From the NCBI GenBank assembly GCA_949752745.1, contig OX457027.1, positions 63,904,329 to 63,968,328 of the forward strand: a stretch of DNA of 64,000 bases. The letters run 5' to 3'. The notes below the pieces were generated by a model. That model did no database searches. It was not told where the DNA came from and was given only the letters and a program-made list of their open reading frames with translations. Position 1 is the first letter of the stretch; the number at the start of each line of letters is the position of its first letter. Of this stretch, positions 49,198 to 57,696 are shown piece after piece. A program made the translations under genes and the position numbers. The stretch comes from Protula sp. h YS-2021. Taxonomy: Eukaryota > Annelida > Polychaeta > Sabellida > Serpulidae.

Positions 49198-50376
49198 CTG
49201 CAAAAGAAAAAAGCTTCCTGTAGTTTCCGTTCACAGTTCTTTATGAACTGGGCCCAAACAGTAAAGATATTTACGCTAATTTTTTATGCTGCTGAGTAAT
49301 ATTCACAATATAATTAACATATGGTGACAGATGTTTTAGGGCATTAGCACCTGAATCTGCAACCATGGAAACTGCTACGTGCTGGGAAACTGCGTTGAGG
49401 TGCAAAGACAACGGTCGCACTTTATTGTCGCTGTATGAATGCCCCGAGGCTCATTAATACATGTATATTATCTTCACTGAGAATTCCAAGCATATTCAAC
49501 AAAAATTTCCTACATTATGGGATTTTATGATGGCATAATATATATTTTTTCACATATACTCTGGTATATACTAACCTTTATTGCTAAGTGATTCCAAGGA
49601 TCCTAAGTCGGTCATTTGCAACACACATTATTTGCACGGTTTTAGTGAACAATCCTTTTATTCCTGAATTCGAAATCAATAATCCTCTGTTTTTTCAAAT
49701 GAAAAAAAAAACGCGATAGATGTTTTACGGTATGTCAACTCCATCATTTTATAAAGAAGAGAGGTAAAATGAATGCGTTGTGTATATCAGCAGGACTCTT
49801 TTCGGAGTGGCTGTGTATTCACCGATGTATACCCTCCTTTAAGTATATTGCTAGCAACATGACTAAACGAAGGCTGTCGGTAAATCAATACGCTACATGC
49901 AAGTCACTGAGGACTCAGTCTGCTTTCGCATTAGACTGGAGACAGAAGTACAGCAAAGCCGTGGTATGAGGACCACACTGGCGACGGCGCTGCGATCTTG
50001 TATTAAGGGGATTTTTCAAGCTCAAGAGAAATAAATTTATAAAGCGAATTTCCAAACAGGGGGTGGTTCTCATCGATATGTTTACTGTGCGAGTAGAAGG
50101 TTCAGAATTGCCATAAAAGCCATTCCTCAGACAAATAGTGCTGTCATATGTGAAATCGTCAGAGCCAGATTATGTGTTATACCTTTCCGATAGGTACCGA
50201 TAGTAGGTGAAGTACGCATTGATCCAAACATATTTTCTTGCCCACTAATCACTTGGTATACTGAGCTTGGTGATCCAGATCAATACATGAACCGTAGATG
50301 TAAACACCGTCTTGTCGGGCTGTCCTCACGACTGATACAGTGGCGTTGTCTCTCGAACACGCACTGTTTGGGTTCT
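49198..50376. other. No gene seen between the RING gene and the inverted-repeat element
   Basis: AT-rich sequence, presumably containing the promoter and first exon of the RING gene on the minus strand. A 66-aa plus-strand frame (49769-49969) shows no domain and is not called. Confidence 0.4.
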
Positions 50377-50382
50377 GCTGTT
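50377..50382. repeat. Target-site duplication, left copy (GCTGTT)
   Basis: GCTGTT directly precedes the element terminus AGTAGGGTAAAAG and is repeated at 58988-58993 after CTTTTACCCTACT. Confidence 0.92.
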
Positions 50383-50409
50383 AGTAGGGTAAAAGTGGGG
50401 GTTTGAAAA

Positions 50410-50620
50410 CAGGAAGTGACGTCATAATGACGTCACGTGGTGTTTTGAAAGCCCCATGGGGTTTTTAAAACAGTGACGTCATATTGACGTCATATTAACG
50501 TCATGTTGACGTCATATGGTTATCATATGGTTATCATATGGTTACCATATGGTTACCATATGGACGTCATAATGACGTCACGTGGTGTTTTGATAGCCCC
50601 ATGGGGTTTTTAAAACAGTG
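50410..50620. promoter_or_regulatory. Outer CRE / E-box cluster, left arm
   Basis: Repeated pairs of TGACGTCA, several directly fused to CACGTGG (TGACGTCACGTGG), alternate with short CCCCATGGGG hairpins and GGTTAYCATAT repeats. TGACGTCA is the CREB/ATF consensus and CACGTG an E-box. The right arm has the mirror cluster at about 58750-58965. Regulatory use is inferred. Confidence 0.6.
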
Positions 50621-50639
50621 ACGTCATTTTGACGTGATC

Positions 50640-50760
50640 TAGACGTGTTATGGAGGTGATATGGAGGTGATATGGAGGTGATATGGAGGTGATATGGAGG
50701 TCATATGAACGTCATATGAACGTCATATGAACGTCATATGAACGTCATGATGACGTAATA
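50640..50760. repeat. 11-bp repeats GATATGGAGGT and CATATGAACGT
   Basis: About five copies of each unit, back to back. The mirror lies at about 58610-58730 and related copies in the remnant element at 620-745. Confidence 0.9.
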
Positions 50761-50934
50761 GGGATAGTGGGCGGCCATTCAAACGGGCGGCCATTCAAAC
50801 GACCATTCAAACGGGGGGCCATTCAAACGGGCAGCCGGGTGTTCTGGAACAGGAAGTGACGTCATAATGACGTCAGGAGGTGTTTTGATAGCCCCATGGG
50901 GCTTTTAAAACAGTGACGTCATAATGACGTCACT

Positions 50935-51105
50935 GTGGGGAAAACCCGATCGATAAATTTCAGAGTGCACTCGTACAGAGTGTGGGGGAAAACCCGATCG
51001 ATAAATTTCAGAGTGCACTCGTACAGAGTGTGGGGGAAAACCCGATCGATAAATTTTAGAGTGCACTCGTTCAGAGCGTGGGAACGATCAATAAATTTGA
51101 GAAGG
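50935..51105. repeat. ~50-bp repeats with GAGTGCACTC and ATCGATAAATT
   Basis: Three full copies plus one shortened copy. Each has the palindrome GAGTGCACTC and CGATCGATAAATTT. A second block lies at 52398-52580. The mirrors are at about 58265-58430 and 56795-56965. Confidence 0.9.
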
Positions 51106-51264
51106 AATGGGATTTTCAGCAGGATAAAGGTGTGGCTCCGAAAACAGGAAGTGACGTCATAATGACGTCACGAGGTGTTTTCGGAGCCCCATGGGGCTCC
51201 GAAAACAGTGACGTCATTGTTTTCGAATTTGCATGGGTGTTCTGAAACAGGTAATCGAAAGAGC

Positions 51265-51490
51265 GCGCGCCCGTTCAATAACGTCATGATGACGTCATGA
51301 TGACGTTATAATGACGTCATCATGATGACGTTATAATGACGTCATCATGACGTTATAATGACGTCATCATCATGACGTTATAATGACGTCATAATGACGT
51401 CATCATGACGTTATCATGACGTCATCATCATGACGTTATAATGACGTCATTATGACGTTATCATGACGTTGTCATGACGTCATCATGATG
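51265..51490. promoter_or_regulatory. Dense CRE array, left arm
   Basis: About nine perfect TGACGTCA octamers, with interleaved GACGTTATAATGACG units, lie within some 225 bp. The mirror array lies at about 57870-58085. Counting by eye, each arm holds about two dozen perfect octamers in all. Confidence 0.65.
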
Positions 51491-51662
51491 TTATGGCATA
51501 TTAAGACAGTTCTAAGCAGGATAACCCTAAGTCGCCTGTCAATCATCATGACGTCATTAGTCACGTGACCTGTCAATCATCATTGGTCACATGACCTGTC
51601 AATCATGTGTGATGTGATTCCAACCGCATATGAGGAATATTTTCCTGCTGATTAACCTTCTG

Positions 51663-51747
51663 GCCTGAATGGCTCAGTTGGTAGAGCAGAGGACCCGTAA
51701 GCGGACCCATGATCTGAAGGTCGGTGGATCGAACCCGCCCTCGGGCA
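51663..51747 (+). tRNA. tRNA-like sequence 1 with duplicated anticodon-arm segment (left arm)
   Basis: 85 nt. The acceptor GCCTGAA pairs with CTCGGGC in 6 of 7 positions, the D stem is GCTC/GAGC with A box TGGCTCAGTTGG, and the T arm GGTGG-ATCGAAC-CCGCC pairs fully with one wobble. The anticodon region holds two similar 12-mers, GAGGACCCGTAA and GCGGACCCATGA. The second gives an arm GCGGA-CCCATGA-TCTGA with central CAT. The loop lacks the universal U33, so it is more likely tRNA-derived than a working tRNA. Confidence 0.55.
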
Positions 51748-51774
51748 TCACTTTCATATCATGGGTCCTCAATC

Positions 51775-51990
51775 TTAGAACACCCCCCCGGGTCCTCAAT
51801 CTTAGAAGACCCACCCCCCCCCAGGATCAAGACATGACATGAATCGAACCCCCCCCCCCCCAGGACCAGGACATGACATGAATCGGACCCCCCCCCAGGA
51901 CCAAGACATGACATGAATCGGACCCCCCCCCCAGGACCAAGACATGGCATGTATCGGACACCCCCCCCCCCGGACCAAGACATGGCATGT
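51775..51990. repeat. C-rich ~40-bp satellite (G-rich on the other strand)
   Basis: About five copies of CAGGACCAAGACATGACATGAATCGGA, each separated by 8-12 C residues. Runs of G on the minus strand could form G-quadruplexes. The mirror is at about 57365-57590. The Gly-rich and CHVL-rich translations are satellite artefacts. Confidence 0.9.
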
Positions 51991-51995
51991 ATCGG

Positions 51996-52023
51996 ACATA
52001 GTCATATAGCTATATGACTATGT
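51996..52023. repeat. 28-bp perfect palindrome, left arm
   Basis: Half-site ACATAGTCATATAG is followed at once by its reverse complement, with no spacer. An identical palindrome is at 57337-57364 in the right arm. It sits between the C-rich satellite and tRNA-like 2. Confidence 0.9.
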
Positions 52024-52087
52024 AATTGCTATGTGAACATAATAAGTTTCAAGTATGTATGTCATTATCAGATCGTTCAACAGTCAA

Positions 52088-52160
52088 GCCGCGATAGCTC
52101 ACTTGGCAGAGCAAACGGCTAGCAACCTGAGAGTCCCGGGATCGATGCCACATCGGGGCA
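52088..52160 (+). tRNA. tRNA-like sequence 2, alanine-type AGC loop (left arm)
   Basis: Exactly 73 nt when divided as a tRNA. The acceptor GCCGCGA/TCGGGGC pairs in 6 of 7 positions, the D stem GCTC/GAGC in 4 of 4, and A box TAGCTCACTTGG is present. The anticodon loop CTAGCAA has U33 and reads AGC (Ala). The T stem (CCGGG/CCACA) and most of the anticodon stem do not pair, so this is a pseudo-tRNA or tRNA-derived promoter. Confidence 0.55.
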
Positions 52161-52397
52161 AACTTTTTTTTGGTTTTTTGTTCACTTTTATGACTCTGTG
52201 ACATTATGTGATAACATGTGACTGTGACATCATGTGACTCTGTGACATTATGTGACTGTGACTGTTTTTTTTTTTTTTTTTTTTTTTAACATAATGGCTA
52301 TATTTCTATGTCTATTTTCACTATTATTATTATGATAATATTTAATTAGTCATATTTCAATGGTTCTAACCACACAGCATAGGAATAAGTACATGTG

Positions 52398-52580
52398 TAC
52401 AGAGTGTGGGGAAACCGATCAATAAATTTTAGAGTGCACTCGTTCAGAGTGTGGAGGAAACCGATCGATAAAACTTCAGAGTGCACTCGTTCAGACCGTG
52501 GGAACGATCGATAAATTTGAAAACATCAAAGGTCTAGACCGTGGGAACGATCAATAAATTTGAGAAGGAATGGGATTTTC
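52398..52580. repeat. Second block of ~50-bp ATCGATAAATT repeats
   Basis: Three to four diverged copies of the unit at 50935-51105, with GAGTGCACTC and AACGATC(A/G)ATAAATTTGA. Confidence 0.85.
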
Positions 52581-52589
52581 CCTACGTTA

Positions 52590-53105
52590 AGTCCAATGTT
52601 ATGTTTTAAGTTATAGTAGTTGGAAAATGACACTTCTAAAACACATTTAACAAATGTAGTTTTTTGATAACATATAATATATAAAATAAGTTTGAACATT
52701 TTAGCATGCTACTTATTTGAATGTTCTAAAGTTATAGTAGTGGAAAAATGGTGGTTCTGGACAAACTTTAACAAATTTAGTTTTTAACACCATATGATAT
52801 ATAAAATAAGTTTGAACATTTTAGCATGCTACTTATTTGAATATTCTAAAGTCATAGTAGTGGAAAAATGGTGGTTCTAGACCAACTTGAACAAATGTTG
52901 TTTTTTGACAAAATATGATGCATAAAATAAGTCTGAACATTTTACCATGGTGTAGTAGGGTAAAAATAAGGGTTCTAAACCAACTTGAACAAATTTTGTT
53001 TTTTTGACAACACATATGATGTATAAAATAAGTTTGAACATTTTACCATGGTGTAGTAAGGTAAAAATCAGGGTTCTAAACCAACTTTAACAAATTTAGT
53101 TTTTT
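52590..53105. repeat. ~110-bp satellite, about five copies
   Basis: The unit contains CAACTT(T/G)AACAAAT, GTTTTTTGACA, TATAAAATAAGTTTGAACAT and a GGTAAAAATNAGGGTTCTA-type segment. The mirror is at about 56265-56790. Confidence 0.88.
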
Positions 53106-53194
53106 ACACGTTTCAGACGATTCTACCACTTGGTTGATTGGTTGATTGTGGGAAAATGGGAAGTGAAAATGTGGATAGCTATGTAGGAAAACTG

Positions 53195-53320
53195 CGCCCA
53201 TTCAAAAGACGTGTTCGAATGGCAAGCCCATTTTAAAGACGTGTTCGAATGGCAAGCCCATTCAAAACACGTGTTCGAATGGCAAGCCCATTCAAAACAC
53301 GTGTTCGAATAATTTTTGAA
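53195..53320. repeat. ~33-bp repeats with AACACGTGTT palindrome
   Basis: Four copies of CGAATGGCAAGCCCATTCAAA plus (A/G)ACACGTGTT; two copies have the perfect AACACGTGTT E-box palindrome. The mirror is at about 56055-56180. Confidence 0.88.
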
Positions 53321-53335
53321 AGATATTACGTCGTG

Positions 53336-53573
53336 GTATTGTTCAACAAATTGTTCAACATGTTCAACACGTTCAACATGTTCAACATGTTCAACATGTT
53401 CAACATGTTCAACAAGTTCAACATGTTCCACATGTTCAACAAGTTCAACATGTTCAACATGTTCAACTTGTTCAACATGTTCAACTTGTTCAACATGTTC
53501 AACATGTTCAACAAGTTGTTCAACATGTTCAACATGTTGTTGTTCAACATGTTGTTCAAAATGTTGAACAAGT
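53336..53573. repeat. 9-bp array TTCAACATG / TTCAACTTG (self-complementary)
   Basis: About 24 nonamers. Neighbouring units contain GTTGAACATGTTCAAC-type dyads, so the array can pair with itself. It is open in both strands by composition. The mirror at 55811-56035 has fewer copies. Confidence 0.92.
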
Positions 53574-53575
53574 TG

Positions 53576-53584
53576 TATATAAAG
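53576..53584 (+). promoter_or_regulatory. TATA box of the zinc-finger gene (left arm)
   Basis: TATATAAAG lies 53 bp before the ATG, directly after the TTCAACATG array. An identical box in the right arm (55802-55810, minus strand) points inward towards the PC4-like gene. Confidence 0.7.
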
Positions 53585-53636
53585 CTATGTTTAAAGACTT
53601 TCTCATCATTTGAATAGTGTAGGTTGAACCGAAAGG

Positions 53637-54371
53637 ATGTATACATGCAACATTTGTTCGAAATCTTACAATTGGCCGCAAAGTCTTAAAAGACACTTAA
53701 AGGTTGCTCACGCTTCAGAAGTGGATGAAGAATCGGATATGGAAAACCCTGTAAAACTACCTTTCACGGAAACTTTAGATGAGTCTTCTATGGAAAGTCA
53801 AAGCGTCAACATAGCTGAAAAGAATGCACATGTTTGTACAGAATGTGGTGCATTGTACAACAGCGAAGAAGCTTTGCTCAAACATATGGAGCAGTGTGGT
53901 GCGGATGCTGATGACAGGAGTTCTGAAAGTGAGTCAGAAACAGACTCTGAAAGTGAGTCAGAAATAGACTCTGTTTGGCATGATATGGTTCAAGACGTCT
54001 ACGATGACTATGATAACATATTTCAAGAAAAGGTTTCAGAATATGAAGAACAAGGACTTGAAGATGCGCGTAAAATAGCAAGTTATGACCTTCGACCCAT
54101 TTATAAGCATGGACTAAAACAACTGTTTATGAGACTGTTCAACTATACCCAGCGTCTACAACAAAGCAAACATTATCAAAAGATTTTAGAGGACTTTAAT
54201 TACTTTGTTGATGAAAAACATTATAAGTATTCAAAGGCATTAAAGGCGGCTATAAGGAAAAACAATGCATTCTTTGAAGAGCTACTAGATATGGAGGAGG
54301 AGGAGGATGGTAGCAGTGACAACAAAAGTGGCATGGACAGTGAACAGAGTGAAACAGATGCAGAAAAATAG
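53637..54371 (+). CDS. Element-encoded zinc-finger protein (C2H2 + CCHC) with acidic linker
   Basis: 244 aa, single exon. Finger 1 is C4-x2-C7-x12-H20-x4-H25. Finger 2 is C67-x2-C70-x12-H83-x3-C87. Residues 88-112 are Asp/Glu/Ser repeats (SESESETDSESESE). Residues 113-220 are a mostly helical basic/acidic domain (FMRLFNYTQRLQQSKHYQKIL), and the tail is again acidic. It is likely a nuclear DNA- or chromatin-binding factor. The ATG follows a TATA box by 53 bp. The first 17 codons, including both cysteines of finger 1, lie in the inverted arm, while its histidines are in the unique centre. AATAAA is at 54393-54398. It converges on the PC4-like gene. I do not recognise the C-terminal domain. Confidence 0.8.
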   Translation: MYTCNICSKSYNWPQSLKRHLKVAHASEVDEESDMENPVKLPFTETLDESSMESQSVNIAEKNAHVCTECGALYNSEEALLKHMEQCGADADDRSSESESETDSESESEIDSVWHDMVQDVYDDYDNIFQEKVSEYEEQGLEDARKIASYDLRPIYKHGLKQLFMRLFNYTQRLQQSKHYQKILEDFNYFVDEKHYKYSKALKAAIRKNNAFFEELLDMEEEEDGSSDNKSGMDSEQSETDAEK

Positions 54372-54392
54372 ACTTATTTGACTAAACTTTAT

Positions 54393-54398
54393 AATAAA
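54393..54398 (+). terminator. Poly(A) signal of the zinc-finger gene
   Basis: AATAAA 22 bp after the stop codon, with T-rich sequence downstream. Confidence 0.65.
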
Positions 54399-54534
54399 GA
54401 CTTTATAAATGTTGTAATATTTTATTAACTTAAGCGTTGTGTAATATATGTCTTGCTTTACAACATATAAAGTCGTAAGGTTCCTGACACGGTTTTAATT
54501 GACCTGTAAACCATATATCATATATTGGGTATTA

Positions 54535-54665
54535 TAGTTAATTTTGTATTATTATGTATCATATTCAAGAATTGTATTATTATGTATTATATTCAAGTAT
54601 CGTTTTATTATGTATTATATCCAAGTATTGTTTTATTATGTATTATATCCAAGTATTATATGAGA
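54535..54665. repeat. ~28-bp tandem repeat between the two convergent genes
   Basis: Four copies of a unit like TTATTATGTATTATATCCAAG. It occupies the intergenic space downstream of both genes. Confidence 0.85.
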
Positions 54666-54697
54666 AAAATAAAAAGTTGAAAAGCATCATATGTGTT

Positions 54698-54703
54698 TTT
54701 ATT
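54698..54703 (-). terminator. Poly(A) signal candidate of the PC4-like gene
   Basis: TTTATT on the plus strand (AATAAA on the minus), about 320 bp beyond the stop codon of the minus-strand gene. Confidence 0.5.
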
Positions 54704-55020
54704 GAACATTACAAATATGTACAATTATAATAAAAACAAAACTTTTTCAAATACATATTATGTTAATACATGTGCAGAAGAACTAAACTTAAAATTTTAT
54801 AACAACTGACTTCACATGAACATAGATAAAGTTAATTTCATAGTCTACATATGAAGACAATTTAATTTGAACTACATATCAAATGTACATGTCCATATGA
54901 GTCAAAGCTAAGTTCTTGTCAAGCTTCAAAACCGTCGGTTCAATCTTCTGCACTGTGATGAAATCACAGCATCCACTAAGCTCGTCATGCTGTTAAAACT
55001 GTATACAGTCATCTCGCTGT

Positions 55021-55563
55021 CTACTCAACCATCTTCTGACAGTCACTGCATTTATACAGATCCATTTTCTGAAGCATGAGATCCACTGACGTCATTTGCT
55101 TCTTCAACATGTGCCAGTCTTTCAATGACAACAAAATTCCCTTCTTGGTAGGATATAACCTCCCAGATGCATGATTCGTAATATATTTACGAATGTTAAC
55201 CATCACTTTCTGTTGATAATTCACCAATTTAATATATGTTTCTCCATTAATGGGTATCATAACCGGTGAATCGTCTACACGCATCTTCTTCATAGTGGTA
55301 TCAGCTTTACGCTCCGGTTCTCGCTTCACATTAGGCTCTGTCGTATTTTTTCGCATTTTACACGGCGGCGTCATAGCTGGTAACTCATCTCTTTTTATCT
55401 TTCTAAGATGTGGTCGCTTTTGACGCTGCTGACGTGACTTCGCCTTAGACTTTACCATGGGCATTGCCTTAGACTTTGCTGTAGGTATTGTCTCAGGCTT
55501 TGCTATAAAATTTTCTGCAGGCATTGCCATAGATGGTAGTTGTTGTTCAGTCACTGCAGACAT
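55021..55563 (-). CDS. Element-encoded protein with a PC4/SUB1-like ssDNA-binding domain
   Basis: 180 aa from the ATG at 55563 (the open frame extends two codons upstream to a GTG). Residues 20-100 are lysine/arginine-rich (KSKAKSRQQRQKRPHLRKIKR), likely disordered and nuclear. Residues about 107-165 match the PC4 (SUB1, p15) fold: a YIKLVNYQQKVMVNIRKYI strand pair, a GRLYPTKKGILLSL loop and strand, then the helix KDWHMLKKQMTSVDLML. The C-terminus adds a CSDC cysteine pair. PC4 binds single-stranded and melted DNA as a dimer and acts as a transcription coactivator. Here it could act on transcription from the arms or on element DNA intermediates. A TATA-like CATAAAAGG lies about 55 bp upstream. 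No integrase or polymerase is adjacent. Confidence 0.8.
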   Translation of the reverse strand: MSAVTEQQLPSMAMPAENFIAKPETIPTAKSKAMPMVKSKAKSRQQRQKRPHLRKIKRDELPAMTPPCKMRKNTTEPNVKREPERKADTTMKKMRVDDSPVMIPINGETYIKLVNYQQKVMVNIRKYITNHASGRLYPTKKGILLSLKDWHMLKKQMTSVDLMLQKMDLYKCSDCQKMVE

Positions 55564-55616
55564 GTTCACTCTTCAGTATCTTGATACAGAATGTGCGTTA
55601 TGTCTGAGGGTAGGTA

Positions 55617-55625
55617 CCTTTTATG
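55617..55625 (-). promoter_or_regulatory. TATA-like box of the PC4-like gene
   Basis: CATAAAAGG on the minus strand ends 54 bp before the ATG at 55563. It lies inside the unique centre, so this gene may have its own start in addition to the arm TATA at 55802-55810. Confidence 0.55.
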
Positions 55626-55689
55626 CTCTATAGGGAGCTGTCACACTCGAGGTTGGACACACTATGTCCTAAAATGTTTAGAAATAACT

Positions 55690-55749
55690 TTACCATATGC
55701 GACTTTGCAGCCAATTGTAAGATTTCGAACAAATGTTGCATGTATACAT
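55690..55749 (-). other. Arm-encoded 19-codon ORF, truncated copy of the zinc-finger gene start
   Basis: The right arm repeats the start of the zinc-finger gene on the minus strand: MYTCNICSKSYNW is identical, the frame then leaves the arm and stops after 19 codons. It lies between the arm TATA and the PC4-like ATG, so it would be an upstream ORF on any transcript started in the arm. Confidence 0.7.
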
Positions 55750-55801
55750 CCTTTCGGTTTAACCTACACTATTCAAATGATGAGAAAGTCTTTAAACATA
55801 G

Positions 55802-55810
55802 CTTTATATA
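55802..55810 (-). promoter_or_regulatory. TATA box, right arm (mirror)
   Basis: CTTTATATA on the plus strand, mirror of 53576-53584, directed inward. Confidence 0.65.
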
Positions 55811-57199
55811 CAACTTGTTCAACATGTTGAACAACATGTTGAACAACAACATGTTGAACATGTTAACCAACTTGTTGAACATGTTGAACATGTTGAACAA
55901 GTTGAACATGTTGAACAAGTTGAACATGTTGAACATGTTGAACTTGTTGAACATGTGGAACATGTTGAACTTGTTGAACATGTTGAACATGTTGAACGTG
56001 TTGAACATGTTGAACAATTTGTTGAACAATACCACGACGTAATATCTTTCAAAAATTATTCGAACACGTGTTTTGAATGGGCTTGCCATTCGAACACGTG
56101 TTTTGAATGGGCTTGCCATTCGAACACGTCTTTAAAATGGGCTTGCCATTCGAACACGTCTTTTGAATGGGCGCAGTTTTCCTACATAACTATCCACATT
56201 TTCACTTCCCATTTTCCAACAATCAACCAATCAACCAAGTGGTAGAATCGTCTGAAACGTGTAAAAAACTAAATTTGTTAAAGTTGGTTTAGAACCCTGA
56301 TTTTTACCTTACTACACCATGGTAAAATGTTCAAACTTATTTTATACATCATATGTTGTCAAAAAAACAAAATTTGTTCAAGTTGGTTTAGAACCCTTAT
56401 TTTTACCCTACTACACCATGGTAAAATGTTCAAACTTATTTTATGCATCATATTTTGTCAAAAAACAACATTTGTTCAAGTTGGTCTAGAACCACCATTT
56501 TTCCACTACTATGACTTTAGAATATTCAAATAAGTAGCATGCTAAAATGTTCAAACTTATTTTATATATCATATGGTGTTAAAAACTAAATTTGTTAAAG
56601 TTTGTCCAGAACCACCATTTTTCCACTACTATAACTTTAGAACATTCAAATAAGTAGCATGCTAAAATGTTCAAACTTATTTTATATATTATATGTTATC
56701 AAAAAACTACATTTGTTAAATGTGTTTTAGAAGTGTCATTTTCCAACTACTATAACTTAAAACATAACATTGGACTTAACGTAGGGAAAATCCCATTCCT
56801 TCTCAAATTTATTGATCGTTCCCACGGTCTAGACCTTTGATGTTTTCAAATTTATCGATCGTTCCCACGGTCTGAACGAGTGCACTCTGAAGTTTTATCG
56901 ATCGGTTTCCTCCACACTCTGAACGAGTGCACTCTAAAATTTATTGATCGGTTTCCCCACACTCTGTACACATGTACTTATTCCTATGCTGTGTGGTTAG
57001 AACCATTGAAATATGACTAATTAAATATTATCATAATAATAATAGTGAAAATAGACATAGAAATATAGCCATTATGTTAAAAAAAAAAAAAAAAACAGTC
57101 ACAGTCACATAATGTCACAGAGTCACATGATGTCACAGTCACATGTTATCACATAATGTCACAGAGTCATAAAAGTGAACAAAAAACCAAAAAAAAGTT

Positions 57200-57272
57200 T
57201 GCCCCGATGTGGCATCGATCCCGGGACTCTCAGGTTGCTAGCCGTTTGCTCTGCCAAGTGAGCTATCGCGGC
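57200..57272 (-). tRNA. tRNA-like sequence 2 (right arm copy)
   Basis: Exact mirror of 52088-52160, 73 nt, with the same AGC loop and the same broken T stem. Confidence 0.55.
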
Positions 57273-57336
57273 TTGACTGTTGAACGATCTGATAATGACA
57301 TACATACTTGAAACTTATTATGTTCACATAGCAATT

Positions 57337-57364
57337 ACATAGTCATATAGCTATATGACTATGT
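57337..57364. repeat. 28-bp perfect palindrome, right arm
   Basis: Identical to 51996-52023. Confidence 0.9.
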
Positions 57365-57611
57365 CCGATACATGCCATGTCTTGGTCCGGGGGGGGGGTG
57401 TCCGATACATGCCATGTCTTGGTCCTGGGGGGGGGTCCGATTCATGTCATGTCTTGGTCCTGGGGGGGGGGGTCCGATTCATGTCATGTCCTGGTCCTGG
57501 GGGGGGGGTTCGATTCATGTCATGTCTTGATCCTGGGGGGGGGGGGGGGTCTTCTAAGATTGAGGACCCGGGGGGGTGTTCTAAGATTGAGGACCCATGA
57601 TATGAAAGTGA

Positions 57612-57696
57612 TGCCCGAGGGCGGGTTCGATCCACCGACCTTCAGATCATGGGTCCGCTTACGGGTCCTCTGCTCTACCAACTGAGCCATTCAGGC
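57612..57696 (-). tRNA. tRNA-like sequence 1 (right arm copy)
   Basis: Exact mirror of 51663-51747, including the 12-nt internal duplication. Confidence 0.55.

Larger units (their letters stand above)
50383..53687. repeat. Left terminal inverted repeat (3305 bp)
   Basis: From the outside in: CRE/E-box clusters, 11-bp CATATG-type repeats, CCATTCAAACGG repeats, about 50-bp ATCGATAAATT repeats, a dense CRE array, tRNA-like 1, a C-rich satellite, a 28-bp palindrome, tRNA-like 2, a second 50-bp block, an approximately 110-bp satellite, CACGTG repeats, a TTCAACATG array and a TATA box. The first 17 codons of the zinc-finger gene come last. The arm ends inside that gene at about 53687. Confidence 0.92.

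Noticed and set aside
50935..51490. Regular repeats considered as a CRISPR-like array
   Set aside because: Units are contiguous satellites without unique spacers, in a eukaryotic transposon arm.
53123..53646. ORFs rich in MFN, EHV or STC repeats (and the mirror set at 55769-56245)
   Set aside because: They are products of the TTCAACATG array and neighbouring satellites, open on both strands; no independent coding evidence.
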